Shown: positions 34,601 through 48,589, numbered from the stretch's first letter. The stretch is DNA of 64,000 nt from Ligula intestinalis (GCA_036362985.1 JAYGXS010000004.1:26531705-26595704); one strand, 5' to 3'. Numbers and translations are program-made. Notes: generated by a model from the letters alone, not told the origin.

Positions 34601-37431
34601 TAAACGGACTTATTTGAAAAAAAGCTGTGTGGTTGAAATGATGGTGTGGCCAATGATTCTTGTTTTTAGGCTTCCTATTTAGTTAACAAATTGGTCCAGC
34701 AATTTAACTTCCCCATCTCAGTTCATGGTTTCTGAAGAATGATAAGTTGTTTTTAGGAATAAAGCTCAAAATGAACAACGAGGATACATTCCCAATCGGC
34801 CCGATGTGAAAGACTGAAAACGACAGATCAAATACACTGCAAACATTTTTTACGACGATAGAAACAGCTGGCACACAAATGCATTTGCGGCCACGTACTG
34901 CTTACTCAAGAGATCAAGCATGGAGCCAACACTCGCACTCGGGAAATAACTAGGAGCCATATAAGGAAAGCAACTAATTCGTGACGTAAGAGAAGGCACA
35001 CGAAGTTACTTATGCGCATCAGGCATTGACCTGGTCGGTAACCTGCAAAGGCACGGCACATAGACTGAGGTATCAGTGCCTAAGGCCTTGACATACAGTC
35101 GTCGCACTCATCTTCACTGCTAGCGTTACCCTCTCAAATTTCTCCACCGCATGAGTCTATTAGGCCAGATGCGCCTCCATAAAACTTGTGGTAAAATGCC
35201 GCCGTTTACACCAAATCATTATATCACTACTCACCAGAATCTACAGTAAGCATGATCACGCCACCATCAAACCCCATTCCGTGGGCTAAAAAAGAACGCC
35301 CCACCATAAATGAAGTCATAGTATCGTTCATTTTGCCTAGGGGCCTCAGCTACATGTGTGCCTGTAGCCTGCTTGTAACGCTTACCTTCACCAATAACAT
35401 AAACATATGGATATAAAGGTAAGTTATACACTCTATTCCTTTTTTCACAGGACCTTATGCTCCGTGAGCGCTTACAGCTTACAATTAATGATAACCCCCA
35501 TGTACCCTTACCTTTGCACATGCCCCGAATAACCTAAACCTGATAATAAGTTGTTCGCTCGATTTCTCTGGCATAGCCCACGACCTCCTCCAGCTTGCAT
35601 TTAAGCACTTCCAACTGACGCTTTACTTGACCCATCAGCCCCGTGTGTTATGTTTGTCTAATGGCTGATGCGCAGGTGGAGAGTCAGGGAGTGTTGACCG
35701 TTTATTACGCCGCAACGTGGCACAAAGTGGCGTGGGCAGATCGATAATCGATATCGTGACCATCCCAAGTTGATCGCGGAGCATCTATTTCTAGCGCGAT
35801 GTAAGCAATAGTGAGAGAGCGGGAGCGTTGTAAGAATGGTTTTCCCCGGAACACTAGCTTTAAAGCCAACTTGAGCCAGCATAGCATAGCAACGTAAGGC
35901 AGGCAGCAGGTTCTCGAAAGCAGGGGGAGAGGTAAACCCGGGCTGTGCCCGTCGGATTAGATACAAGCCTTAGCGCCGCCTTAATTCAGCCCTTCACTTG
36001 TGCGCGAGGAAGCCTGCAGGCAGTCGATAATGCGGGCGCCGTGGCCCTGGAATACTCGACACAACCCATAACAGTTATTTCAGCAAAATTAAGTACACGT
36101 TTTAGAACTACCATGATCCAGCGCTATATTCCGGCGCGGCAAACGAGGACGGCCTTAGACAGAGGACGCGTCAATACCCCGAAGAACCAGGCTCTGATAC
36201 CTAAGTCAGCTTTCTAAGTGCATGTGAAAGCACAGACCCCACGCGTAACGCGAGTTGCAGACTATCAAGGTTTACCCTGGCTGGTATATCAGTCAACTGA
36301 CACATTTACCAGAAACACCATAAGCGTACTGTGTTTTACATGTGAAGTGGCTTATGAGAATCAGATGGCAAAGGCCATTTCTAATCCCCTGGTTGTTTTG
36401 ATCTTGGCGGTTGTGTGTCAAGCGGGCCAGGCCATGCTGTGGCGCGTGCAAGCAGGTTCGCCGGCCTTGTCAGTCACTACACCTGACGCCGCCTGTGGCA
36501 GGACTGAGTTTAGAGGCCTTAAAAATCCTGTCGACTTAAAATATAAAATTACTTTAAAATGTTCTGTAGACTGACTGTATATTTTTGTGTTAAATTTTCA
36601 TCAATAGGAGAAGAAATTTCCATTTTCATTAAATTGCGTCGTCTTAAGGTCAAATTTTCCTCGATAAGCATTCGTATCCTGCGCAACAGAAGTTTATGTT
36701 GATCGAACATTATTCTATTTTAGCATACTAAAACAAACATAATCTTATTGAATTACTATTTTTGATCATTACCGCCACAATTACATATTAATTTAAGCTA
36801 AATTGCCAAGAAATACTGTTTGACCACAAAATATGTTTAGTAGTTGGGCAGGGGGATGGATATTTAGAGGGTCCCTAAAAATCTATTTTGCCGACTCTTG
36901 TAAACCGGCACAGGTTGATGAGGGAGAATAGAATGCAAGTCTACTCTCATTGCAGACTAATTCTTATGCAATATGCCATCTCTGCCAGGAAGCATTCGGT
37001 GAACATTATGTAGAACGGTGGTCAAACTGTCTTTACACGTCTAAGGCTGACCTAGCCACACAAGCGCAGCAGGCTGCTTTACGAAACTCATGTGTTACAT
37101 TACTCATCGAAAAGTTTACCTTGAAAAATAAGTATTTTTTGACCAGAATATATTTACTAACAAGAGTCAAATGTCAAAATCACTGAAATATTGATTGATC
37201 AAAATTCAAAAAAGATGCGTGCAATTATTAACAACAATTATGTTTAGCGGCTGAGGGACCCGTGGTAAAGGTATTGCGCAAATCACAAGTACCAATAGGT
37301 GATGTGTTTGATTGTTAAGGTTAGGAAGAACCCTCTGAATTTAATAGGAGAAATAGAAGCTAAAAGCTATGTCTCTTCGTGACAAAGGCGTTATTTGCAG
37401 ATTTATATGCCCTGTGTTGTCACCTGGGCAA
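31654..37431. other. Intergenic region between convergent DRC10 and LIM genes
   Basis: Mostly AT-rich and empty of coding signals. Two GC-rich patches stand out: 33.0-33.2 kb and 35.64-36.53 kb (listed separately). Confidence 0.6.
35640..36530. repeat. GC-rich island with AATAAA end, probable transposable-element remnant
   Basis: About 900 bp with sharply raised GC and long frames in several phases that match no domain. On the minus strand its end reads GCGTAATAAACGG, then ends near AAACATAACACA at about 35.65 kb. A polyadenylation-like signal close to a CA end would suit a solo LTR, but I could not find the partner end, so this stays a suggestion. Confidence 0.35.
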
Positions 37432-40098
37432 CTAAACGTGCTCTGGGCATAGATACTGTCCATCCACGATGCAGAATTGCTTTCCAGCGAGGGTATTCTT
37501 GCATTTGTTGCATGTAAAGCACCCTTTATGGTAAGCATTGTCATTGTACGTCATGTATTGCTCCGAAGGATCAATGATGACTTGGCAAGTCTAAAATAGA
37601 GAATAGTCAGTGCTATATGACAAAAAAAAGTACGTTTATTAGATGATTATGCAATTTCCCTGTCCTACGAAGAGATTTCAGCAAACAGTTTTAATCTGAA
37701 ACTTTAGTTTATATTAAAAGACGTAAATACCTTTGTTTTATTTATTAATTGCGCTACAGAGGCCGTTTTACGTCGTCTGATGGATAAAAAGTTTTTGTTA
37801 AATAAGTTCGATATCGTACGAAATTTTGAAGAGTACAAGCGGGGTTTGGGTAAATTCAAACGCTGTACCTAATTTAAGCATAAGTTTTTTTAACGGAATA
37901 AGATAATACACAAATAATCCCATTTGCAAAATTTATCACCGCAAGTCTTTTCTATTTTCTTAAATATATGCACAACAAATTTCTAAAAAGGGCTTTGAGC
38001 AAAAGACATCTACGTTTTAAATGTCTTGGAAATCATTCTCTTAGTAACCAACAGTGGGGATTTTTTAACGTGCAAACGCATTTGAAGGAAACAAAATTTA
38101 TGTATTGAACAATTATTATGACCCCACAGAAATCTATGCATTTTACAAATTGTCAGAAGATTTTAACAATATGCCTATAATTCTTAACCTGGAGCGCTAA
38201 AGGTGGAAAGCTTACTTTTTTTCTTAAAGCATACTTGCTCAGGTGTCACAGTATTATTTGGGTAACGTCTATGATTTAGGCGTACGTCTTTAATTTTATC
38301 ATTTTTATTTTCATTATTGTAGAACTTTTTCCTGATTTAACTGACCTTATTCCGCAAATGCCCTATTAAGTTATATTTTTACTATGCGGGAATGGGCACA
38401 CACAGAAATTACATTGTCATTTTGAGAAAAAATATCATACTCCCGTCCAATGAGCCTGATCTTAGGGTGAAACCTAAAACTGCTAAGTTCATATTACTTG
38501 GGTCGAAAAAAATAAGTTTGTCAACTAACTAGAAAGCAAGCATTACTAAAATGCAGTTTTGAAAATCTGACCCACATGAGGTCTGCTCGATTATCGGGGA
38601 GCGCTGTCAAAAGTTAAGATAGAAAATAGCTTTGTCTTTAATTTTTTCAGTACCCTTCTCATATTCTTTGCTAATGGTTAGGTAGCCAGAAGACAGGAAA
38701 AAGCTCGAAGTAACCAAACGGTATTAATTTAATTACATTTTTTAATCACGTGAATGTGGTTGGCATGGGCAAACGTAATTCATGCTACACAATGTGTTTC
38801 ACAAGTCGATTGTACGATGGGTGACGTGGCGATCCCCAAAAGGATCCTCGTATAGGTATAGTGCACCAACCTAGGGGCCATATTAGAATGCACCAGGCTT
38901 TATTGGACCAAACAGCTTGCTGGAACGCCTGGATACAGGATCACGCGCGTCAGCCACTATTCCCTTTACCAAATCCGCCATTCTTGACATTGTCCTGACA
39001 CTGGGCCAGGATGGCTTTGGCATTTAGGGATGCGACAGTTGCCGCGCAAATCCACCGTTACCATTCACTTAGTTACATGCAACTTACAGTTCCTACGTCA
39101 CCCACGCAGTAAAGCACATGGTGAACCTTTTGAAAACTTTGAAAACGGAGTTCAAAACTGATGGGCGAGGGAGGATGGAGAGTATATTTTTATCGAAATA
39201 ATTTACTAGATAAACTTACTGTTATAGTTCTCTTTTCTTTGATTTATCTTTATTTCAAACAAGCATAGCAGGCGTCCCGTTGCTTGCCTCAGAGGAACAG
39301 TAAACGCCGATAATGAATGAGTGGGCATTTCGGTACATCATTTCTTTTTCTTGTATAGTTGCCTGCACATCCTTGTCTACTTGATTACTTTTGGGAGCTT
39401 ACTCATACGACCATTCATTTTTTAAATATAAACATGGGCGTTGAACAGGATAAGGTAAAACATATGCGCTCACTTAACTAAACCTGTTTTGACCTTATTT
39501 CCATTTTTTATTTTACTCCGTATGAAAGTGATTAAGCATATATAGTGCGAATTTGTGAGATGCAAGACGCACCTTTCACCGCGCCAAACGTGCGTATTTG
39601 ACGTCCTGTTTACGATAACACACCAACCGCCCTCACTAACTGCATGCTCCGGTAAATGGCCGGTACAGTAAAGTGACCTCGAGGTCCACCAGTTTCAGCG
39701 AGTTCTTATCATTTCTATGTATTCTGTAAGGGGTTTTTAAAGCGTCCACCGACTCGTTTTAATACATTATGTGAAAATTATAAGTTAAGCTATTTAACCT
39801 TCTTATATAATATGCGAAGGTTCGCCTGCATGCCATATTTTGCACCTTTTATTTGTGAAAGTTGTACTAGTAAACAGCTGCAAAAGCAAAATCTTACCGC
39901 GCATCTTGGTTGAAATTTCTGCTTCCAGCAGCTCACACAGTACGGAACTTCATCTTTGCAATGGAAAGACTGGTTTGCCAATTGATTTTGACAGCCGGCG
40001 CAAAGGAAACACTCGGGATGCCACCTCTTGTCTAGCGCATTAAGGATGGAACCCGAGACGAAGCCCTTGGCGCATTTTGCGCAGAGACCAGCCGACAT
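37432..40098 (-). CDS. Two-LIM-domain protein (2 exons)
   Basis: Exon 1 is 40098-39898 (67 codons), exon 2 is 37590-37432 (52 codons plus TAG); total 119 residues. Donor GCG|GTAAGA on the minus strand at 39897 and acceptor TATTTTAG ending at 37591 join in phase 0 to form RCATCQVIIDP. LIM1 zinc ligands: C6, C9, H27, C30, C33, C36, C54, C57. LIM2: C66, C69, H88, C91, C94, C97, C115, H118. Each is a complete eight-ligand double zinc finger, a protein-interaction module without catalysis. Wording such as CFLCAGC, KFQPRCATC and TLAGKQF resembles four-and-a-half-LIM (FHL) proteins most, but only two domains are present, so no symbol is given. Partners are likely actin-associated or nuclear factors (family knowledge). 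ATG context is AAAATGTCG. An ATTAAA polyadenylation-like hexamer lies about 90 bp after the stop (37345-37340). Confidence 0.88.
37591..39897 (-). other. Intron of the LIM gene (2.3 kb)
   Basis: AT-rich, GT-AG ended. No exon between the two LIM halves is needed, because LIM1 and LIM2 join with the usual spacing. A mildly GC-richer patch at 38.8-39.1 kb shows no recognisable coding content. Confidence 0.8.
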
Positions 40099-40135
40099 TT
40101 TGAGAATGAAAGCTGGCGAAGAAAAAAATATCTTG
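40099..40135 (-). promoter_or_regulatory. Possible 5'-UTR splice or trans-splice acceptor of the LIM gene
   Basis: On the minus strand a run of T/C followed by CGCCAG (AG at 40114-40113) lies 14 nt before the ATG. This is a good 3' splice site. Flatworms add a spliced leader to many mRNAs, so it could accept a leader or an upstream non-coding exon. Sequence alone cannot decide. Confidence 0.35.
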
Positions 40136-43100
40136 CGGTTTCAATAGTTGGAATCCAAAAAAACTGCTGAGGTTTCTTAACTTTATGTTTCTGAAGTTTC
40201 TTGGAGAATTATAAATCTAGCTTTCCGGAACGTAATTGATAGCCCAACGGATGAAAGATACTGGCATACTGAGGCGTGAATACTAAACAAAGTGCAAATA
40301 TAATGTTAAGCATATCACGATTTTTATACTGCATTTTTGTACGGAGTCCGGTAAGGAGGAATAACTGTTCAGAAGGGTTATCAAGGATAAGCTTCCAAAA
40401 GAACACAATCAACTGACGGAAGAAATTAATAAGCGCTTTAGGTCGTCGCTTGTCTTAACTACTCATTATATTTACGTCAGATTATGTTAAAATGAGGATT
40501 TATACCGCAAGATACTCCTTAGATTGTTATAATAGCTTATGCTGCATTTCGAATGCATACTTTAAAAATATGTAATTAAAAACAAAGAAGTTGCCTGTAA
40601 TTAATATCATTGAAACGTTTAAACTCAAACAATTTACAATTTTTACTCCGTGAGTAAAATGTTTCACTTGAATTTATAACAAGAATAGCGTTCTTTACGC
40701 ACGCTGAACAAGTCTGATAAATTTGGCTTTTTAGACAAAAACAATAGGAGATTGCGATTGCTCTATGCTACGCCTTTGACGCCGATAATGAAAAGCCAGA
40801 AAATACTGGCATCCAAGAAATTAGTGAGTGTTAATGTTTTCAGTTCCATATTTTGCTTAACCATCGATATTGTACATAAAGAAAAGGATTATCTTCCATG
40901 GGTAACTTCCAGCAAATATTACCGAGGCAGCATTTGCTCGACTTAATTCGCCGCTTTCTTGAAGCATAAAATGGTAATGGAATTTGAATATGCTGCAGCT
41001 TAAAGTGTTTTTATAGGCATTTTCTTTAGAAGAGACATCTCTTATCTGTTTTCTATGACCATTAACAGTATTTATTACATAAACCGTCTTTTTCTAGAAA
41101 TCTAAGGTTGTAAAACCTCTTTTGCGTTTAAAAATAGCGTGGAGTCTTTCTAAGATGAGAATTCCTTTAGAACAAGCAGACAGCGCATGAAAAAGTACTA
41201 GATGCAAGACTTATGTAAACCTGTAAATTAAAGTACGGACTAATAAGACAAACTAAGCTTGGATACCTATATTATTTATTTCTTTATAGGAAGAAATTAA
41301 TGCTTACTTTTTTTACTAATAGTCAAACAATTAACCTTACTCAGTGACTTCGAATGCAAATACCTGCATGCGATTATAACTATAGGTACACCGTTAAAAA
41401 GCGTTTATTTTAACTAAACTTAGTTAAATTGAGACTGTTCAAAAAATGCAACGGGCATTGCAATCAGTTACCTGCAAGAAACCACTTGATTACTTCTTCA
41501 CCAATACAAGTTTCTGCGGCTAATGCATCTGTCCAAATAGTCGGAGCTCAGCCAATTAGAATGCAGTGTTTCTGACCAATCGAAAGGGAGATTAAGATCA
41601 GCATTTTGGCCAGATTGTAGTGCAATGGTTCGCTGTACACTAACATTTACTTGGCACACATTTGAATGTCATACGCTCCCCGACCTTTCAAAGGGACGCT
41701 GTTCATCTTTCTTTTAATCAGAACGTACACATACAAAAATGATAGAAAACGAAAACGACTAAGCAAAGATACCTGTTGGCTTATTCATGTTCCAGAAGAT
41801 ATATGCTTTTGGGAATAATTGCTACCGGGCCATTTATTTTTTAACATTTCAAAATATTGTGGCATTTTATTAATAATGTAAGATAGGAGGAGTACAACAA
41901 AAGGGGTACTTATAAGCCTCAAGATGCTCATTAGTGACATGACTAATAACAAATATGTATTTTCTGCAAGATGAACGAGCACACAGGTCACTCAATCTAT
42001 CTAATGAGAACTAGGGTTCATTTCCAATGGATACTGCATGAGTTCTGATATTAGATGGATTTTAAATCCTTCAATTCTTAGTGGCAAAGAAGGTTTAAAC
42101 ATTGGTTTGCTTACTTTATACAAAAAACTGAGTAACGACTAAGAATTATGAATTTTATACAAAAAGTCGGATAAGATTAGAAAGACATTGATGTCAGTGG
42201 TCGCTCAAAATAATAAAATGATCGAGTTAGACCTCATTGAGACCAGCGCACCTTGATTGTTTAACTTTATTAGGGACGGATTTATTTTTTCTGTTTAACT
42301 GACTCGGTTATTCGAAAACGCATGCAAGATTGAATGGATTCGATACACGTAAATCCAATGCACTGTGTAAAGCATTCCAGTTATGGTCACAGTGTGGTGG
42401 CATTTCGCAGAATTTGAGCTTATTTTGAAGATTTTTTCAGTAAAATATTTGAAGCGGATGTTATTGGTGTCAAATCTGATATATCAATGCAATTGGCATA
42501 GGGTAAATCACAACGTATTTTCTTCCATCTTATTGTGGTGACCAATATGAGATTGAACTTTGTGTTAGAAAATATCCACTGTACGTGCCGGAATTCGTGA
42601 AACATACCGATATATGCGAAAGATTGCTACTCTTTCGCTTATCGGCTATGACTCAGGCTATAACACTAATTATCATGTAGTGTATTATGCAGTTATTTCA
42701 GCCATAACAGAATGCAAGCTTTTTAATGAGCTTCCTTCCGACCAGTTACAAAACGTGTGTATTGTAAAAAGAAGTTTCCTACATAGTATGCGTATCCATA
42801 ATTAATCGTCACTGTCTTTATGAATTTAAATATATTTTGTAGAAAGAGTAAGTCAAAAAATTTGTTATAGTGCTCATTTGGTAGAAAAGTATGCTTGTTT
42901 TTAAATTTTATACTAAAAGAAAGGGTTTCTTTCTGTTTTAAAAAAGTTGCTCAATTGCCGAATAATTTTCTTAACTACTGAGTGCTACGCTCGAATTCGA
43001 GGTTTTAAAACTGGGCAATTAGTGCACCCTGTTTGAGGAAAACTACGCTCTTGCAATAGGTGTGGAACATGCTTTATACAGTGTAGGCAGCATTTATAAA

Positions 43101-43189
43101 TTGACGGATACGAGGGATGTACATTATGAATGCACTCCTCACAATCGCAAAAAAGTTCATGATAATATTTTTTTAAACCCTCAGATTTG

Positions 43190-43290
43190 AGGTTATCCTA
43201 CGATTCCCTATGACTAAGGATTCCCGCGAGACTCCGAAACGTCAGGAGACTAGATCTCTTGTTACAGTGATGGTATCCTTTTCACCATCT
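43190..43290 (+). repeat. Isolated terminus of Penelope-like family B
   Basis: CCTATGACTA, the hairpin GGATTCCCGCGAGACTCC, GAAACGTC (43236-43243), AGGAGAC and CTCTTGTTACAGTGATGG match the arms of the 55-kb copy. No coding part is attached. Confidence 0.75.
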
Positions 43291-44506
43291 TAGCCTCGTT
43301 AAACCCGGATGATGATCGCTACCGTTCGAGCAAAGCATGTTCTATAGATTGGAGCCGAACCTTTTTCATTAATAGGTTTCCCGACGTATCTTAGGTAAGG
43401 TCCTTGTTTTGCCTCTCCATGTGAAATACTTTATCAGAATAGCATCGGAGGTTTACCAATGTGTTCAGCAACAACCTGGCACCTATTGGTTGTTGAAGTT
43501 GTTTAAATCAGCATCTGATTTGAGAATTCGCACCGCCTTTTTAAGTTAAGAGGCTTACATTCCAGTTCATTGTACTTAATCTTTAAGTTATAGTGGGTCA
43601 CCGCAATATTTTTGTGGCTAATAAATGTTCGTTATTGGCCTTATAATTGCGGTTTTGTGGTGCACGTTACTTATCAGAGCATGAAAAACTCAAAGATATA
43701 GAATAAATTTAAAAAAGACAATGTTCATATCCAATTCCACATCTACGGTAAATGGAAGCTTTGAAATTAAATAAGACTTACTGAGGATGCCCTATTAAAA
43801 GAGTCACTTAAAATGTCATGAAAATCTTAAACATGAACTGTCCTATGCAGCCATTTTTATAAAGCTTATGTTCCCAAATTCTATCTCCTGAACATTACTG
43901 CTGTATCTCAACATTTTCGTCTTCGTAGAAACCCAGCACACAAAGAATGTTTCGTTACCGATATGTTGCGTGGAATAATAAACCAATCAAAAGGCATGGT
44001 TTTACAAACTGCCATTCAAACAGAAATCTGTGTTCCAATTTAAACAAAACAAACATATTTTGGTGACGTTTAGCTGTGACAATGACATTTAGACATACAT
44101 TCCAGAAAAGAAGCAATATGTTATAGCTTTCATTTAGTCAGCCGTCGACGATAATAAAAAAAATTTATTTTTCGATCAGAACTGTTACTTATTTGGAGCT
44201 ACTATTTTGATATCTTCCTCGGCCTGTAGCTGATGCAACTTCACAAAATTTGTAAGAAAAAGGTTGTAACGTGCTTTCAGCCAATGCGTTACCCTCTCAA
44301 ATTATATTGTACTATAGTAACGGTCAATCTTAAAAAGAAGGCACAGTTGCGTTTATGATAAGCATTTATTACCTACGAGACCGTCAAATCAAAAGCGCGA
44401 CTTAATGACAGGTCAAGTATTTAAGGCCTCACATTTATGCTCGCAGAAAAAGTAGCTATGGTAGATGGACAAAAGAACGAACCACTATAAAAATTCAACT
44501 TACTGG

Positions 44507-44809
44507 TACTAGAATTAGAAGAATAGTTAGCAAGCGTACGTAGGCGGTCGATAAATTCTAGTTGGGCCAGTACATTCATATGGTATCGGGGTACAAGCTA
44601 AATCATGTTCGTTTTTTCGTACAAGTGCGTCTTGGGGATAGGGGAAAGTGTTCAATAATAGAAGGCTGATTGTAGGCCCCCACAACTCACTTGTACGAAA
44701 AGATGAACAATTTTTAACTTGAAACCCGGTCTTATATAAATGTACTGGTCCAACGATAATTAATCGAAAATCTACGTATGCTCAATAACGACTCTTCTGA
44801 GTTCTAGTA
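44507..44809. repeat. 303-bp foldback (palindromic) element
   Basis: Left arm about 44507-44640, right arm about 44675-44809, loop about 35 bp. Matching blocks read on each strand: TACTAGAA, AGAAGA, ACGTAG, GG(G/A)CCAGTACATT, and TTTTCGTACAAGTG. The arms pair over some 135 bp with scattered mismatches. Related sequences at 27.69 and 48.6 kb show it is a dispersed family. No coding capacity. Confidence 0.75.
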
Positions 44810-47800
44810 TTTTGAGCAGTATCCTTTAGCGTGTAAAATGGCTAAAAATCAGGTTAAAATAGCGACTATATAATTTGAAAATACATCTGGTTATTAAGCT
44901 CACACATAAACAGTTTGTGCATTCAAGAGCAATTCGTTCGGTTGCCGCTGTTGATTTTGCTTGGGGCAAAGAAAATGTTCACGAAAATGAGTTCGCGACT
45001 ATTGGTAGAAATAAAAAATGCCCTGCAAGTAGCAGATGGAAAGGCCGGATGTGGTCTAAAAAAAAGATTTTTGCTGCAAAATTAATAAGAATCATGCCGC
45101 TTTTGAAAGATGTACAGGAACGTATTCTTCCAAAATTACAGTGCTCTTTCGACAATGAAGGGCACCTAAACCAAAAGCATCCTTTACGCAGTCGATGAAC
45201 AGCTATCTATATATATGGTCTCTGTTTTCGATCGCGAGCATTGTCGCTTTCCGATTTGCTCCGCGTTCCATTGGCGCTGACAATACTTTAGAGTTGCTGT
45301 CTCAAAAGTGCACTTACGTGGAAAGTCTTTTTCATATATAACCATTTGGGCTATATTTGAAAGCCTATCTAAAGATAAGGTGTAATGGCAGTCGTCAATG
45401 CTTTTTTGGAATGAGGGTCTGCAAACAACTTTCTCCTAAGTGAAAAACCTTGTATAATTCCTTTTCTGCAACGGTAGCTTATGTAGGCCTGCACATTTAC
45501 TCCTACTCCCTTCATGCTTTCCTAAGACAACGGTGTTTATAGGGTATTATGGGTGGGGAATTAGGACACGCAATTTAATATACTTAAATAAATGCTAAAT
45601 ACATTTTTATTTGACTGTATTAAGAAGTTTTGTTGATTAATATCTAATTTTCTTATCTGTATTATCGTATAAACTTTTTCTTGAATTTCCCGAAATTTTG
45701 AACTGGTGGTTAGGAGGTCATCTACTTCAATTTACCGGAGGTCCTACTAACCATTCTTAAGTTGGATTTGTATTGTCCGTGGCGCAAAGTGCCATGCATA
45801 CCTTCAATGTAAATGCGGAATAACTTACTCGCAGTGGTCACAAGAAGCCAATTCGACAAAAAATTTTACTTTTCACTTAATTCTAAAAATTTCCTTCTCT
45901 GCCTATCCTATTTTCTCACCCCCGACAACTCTATAACCACAGCTTTTGCAGGACAAAATGCTGGGACTATGGGTATATGAGTTGGCCTACATAAGCTACT
46001 TTTTACTTCCTTTTCTATTTCAAAAAGCTTTACTAATGCAGTCTGCTAATGAATTCTGTTTTATAATTAGCAGCACAAAAACATCGAACAGGTTGTTTAT
46101 AGAATGAGCCTAAACGGGCAAACCTTGGAAGTGTGCGACGAATACAGTCATCGTACTTTTAGCTCGTAAACCGTTTTGGTTTCCTTTGCTTAATTCAAGG
46201 CACTGTTCTATGGTAACTTCTTTACGAGAGATTAAGTAAAAGGCTTATGGAGTTTGACATTGTTCACAAATCCAAATAGCAAGAAATGTACGTTGAACCG
46301 TTTACTTAACTTTCGATCGAGACATTGCTCGATTAAGGCCAGCTACTCAATATATCTTATGATAGCTAGCCGTAACCAGTGACAACACCAAAAATTTACA
46401 AATGTCGTCATAAAAACAAATTATATAAATACTTTTAATCAATCCGGACAGGACCCATTTCACACAATCATTGTAACGAAGCATGTCAAGCTTCGTAAAA
46501 CTATTCTGATGAGAAGAAATACCAAAAAAGGCAGAACATGCCGAAATGACGAGTTCTGACTTATCGGCCTTCATTTTCCAGCTGCAAACAGCGTCAAGTT
46601 GCAATACCAGAGGCTCGAACCCAAGATACGCATGCTCCAAAGCCTATTTGGCTCCCATGATCGCCAACATTCCCGATCGCAAGCAACAAAGAAAAGGGCC
46701 CACGACTGAATGAAATAGCTAACAAATAATGGCCACAGAATGCGGGCAAAATCGCAGGTTCTGAACACCCTGCCAATGATGGATACTTAGACAAAAATTG
46801 CCATTTTTGAGATAAAATTTTCTGCAAAATTCATCGTTGCTGTGCGCCTATATTTAAAGTTCAATGAGGCATAGATACAATAGTACGTACATGTCCCGTA
46901 GCCTTATTTATTAGCAAAATTTCAACAGCAGTAGAACAATAGAGTTTATTCATAAATTCGTTAAGAAATGCTATAAATAACTTGTGAAAAACAGTCTTGA
47001 TTTGGAAATAAAATCTTGAAATATTATGTTTACATGCTCGTGACGTCATACGCCATGCAATGGCATAACACTTACGATACTACACTTGTAAAATGTAACT
47101 GACTTGTAGTTATGGCGAAAAAGCCAAATTGTATTTTAAAAAATGCCGAAGATGTTTAATTGATTATGTATCGGGCTTTTAAGACGATGCCTGATGTAAG
47201 ATCCAATCTAACGCATCTGAACTTAGTTTATGGAGTGAAGCGTCAAACAGATTGATGGAAAAACACCCAGGTCTATTTATGCAATGTTTGTGAATTAAAA
47301 AATGTTGGTGAAACCACTATAAGGACAATAGGGATTTCTGATTGTCGCTACAGATCCCACATAACGCTGACGTTAAATTCGTACGTTCTTAGCAATGTAA
47401 AGGCTTATGGAAACTCAAATTAAAACCCATCACGCGTCTTTGTTAATGCAGGAAGCGAAAATATCTGTAACTAGACTTTATGCCAAAATAATAATATGTT
47501 TGCGATTTTTGGGATGTTTTACCCACTTAAGCAGTGCCATGTATTTAAATTGCGCAAAGAAACTTAAAGAGCGTAAATATAATTGGAAAGTGAATATATA
47601 TATAATCACTTGATTCAACATACAAGGTATTTTCATCAATGTCCAATATTTCCTATCACTTACCGTTCCATGCATAGAATAAATTGTCACTGTTTAAAAT
47701 CCGACCAAACGAACGGGCTCGAACGTATTTATGTGATGGTCCGTTAAACACGATAAAACTTATATGTACCCGCACATAAGGCAACTAAGTTCTTGTATGC

Positions 47801-48589
47801 AAATTTAAACGAGGAATATCCAGTCAGTCAGTATTTGTATAAAATCCCAAACAAAAACAGGCAAAGCATACAAATAAGTTCAATTTTAACTACACAGAGA
47901 ATGATTTGCAGTTCTGGTGTTTCCTCGTCAAGAAAGTGCTAACTATAAAAACAGCAATAAATCTGACGAAGAACTGCATTTGTATTCACATTTGTGGGAA
48001 TTCAACACATTTCAAATGATCCAAATGTTTCACCTAAACAATCCGTTTTTCAGTAAAATAACCTGGAATGCTTAACTTTAATGAAGCTCAAATCGGAAGC
48101 CACCCAGTTGGAAAACGACACTATGCGCGACAGTGTTTGCACGATTAGAAAACGGAGTATATTAACGCTGTTAGTACGTAGAAAGCGTCATATATATTTT
48201 TTGTTCATTTGATAAATACATTGCACCTTTCAAATAAGAAGCTTTTTATAAGATAAGTTGCAGCCACATACTTGGTTCTACTACACGAAAGGGGTCCAGT
48301 CAGACCAAATAATTTCCAAATTCCTGCTGGTTCATATGAAAAGGCCAAGAAGACATTCAAATTATAGTTTCGTTAGAATGATGCGCTTGTTTAAACGAAG
48401 ATAGTCTCAATAGTTTTTTGGAGAAAAACAACAGCAGCTTTCTGTAAGAGTGTAAGTATCCTGTTTTAAGAAAGCTTCGTGGGTTTTATTTTATTATCTT
48501 AACTATCGCGTATTTTGACGACACTTTGTGGTTAAAATAATAGATTTCATTAATGTGTTGTGTACTATTTCAACCACGTGATAGTTTTC

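Noticed and set aside
35658..35966. 102-codon minus-strand frame in the GC-rich island
   Set aside because: Overlapping frames of similar length occur in other phases, as expected from GC-rich repeat DNA; no domain.
36950..37186. Possible zinc finger (CHLC...H) in a plus-strand frame
   Set aside because: Ligand spacing does not fit any zinc-finger class, and the frame dissolves into AT-rich sequence.
44875..45198. 107-codon plus-strand frame
   Set aside because: No ATG start, no splice signals that fit, no domain, and low-complexity Lys-rich content in AT-rich DNA.
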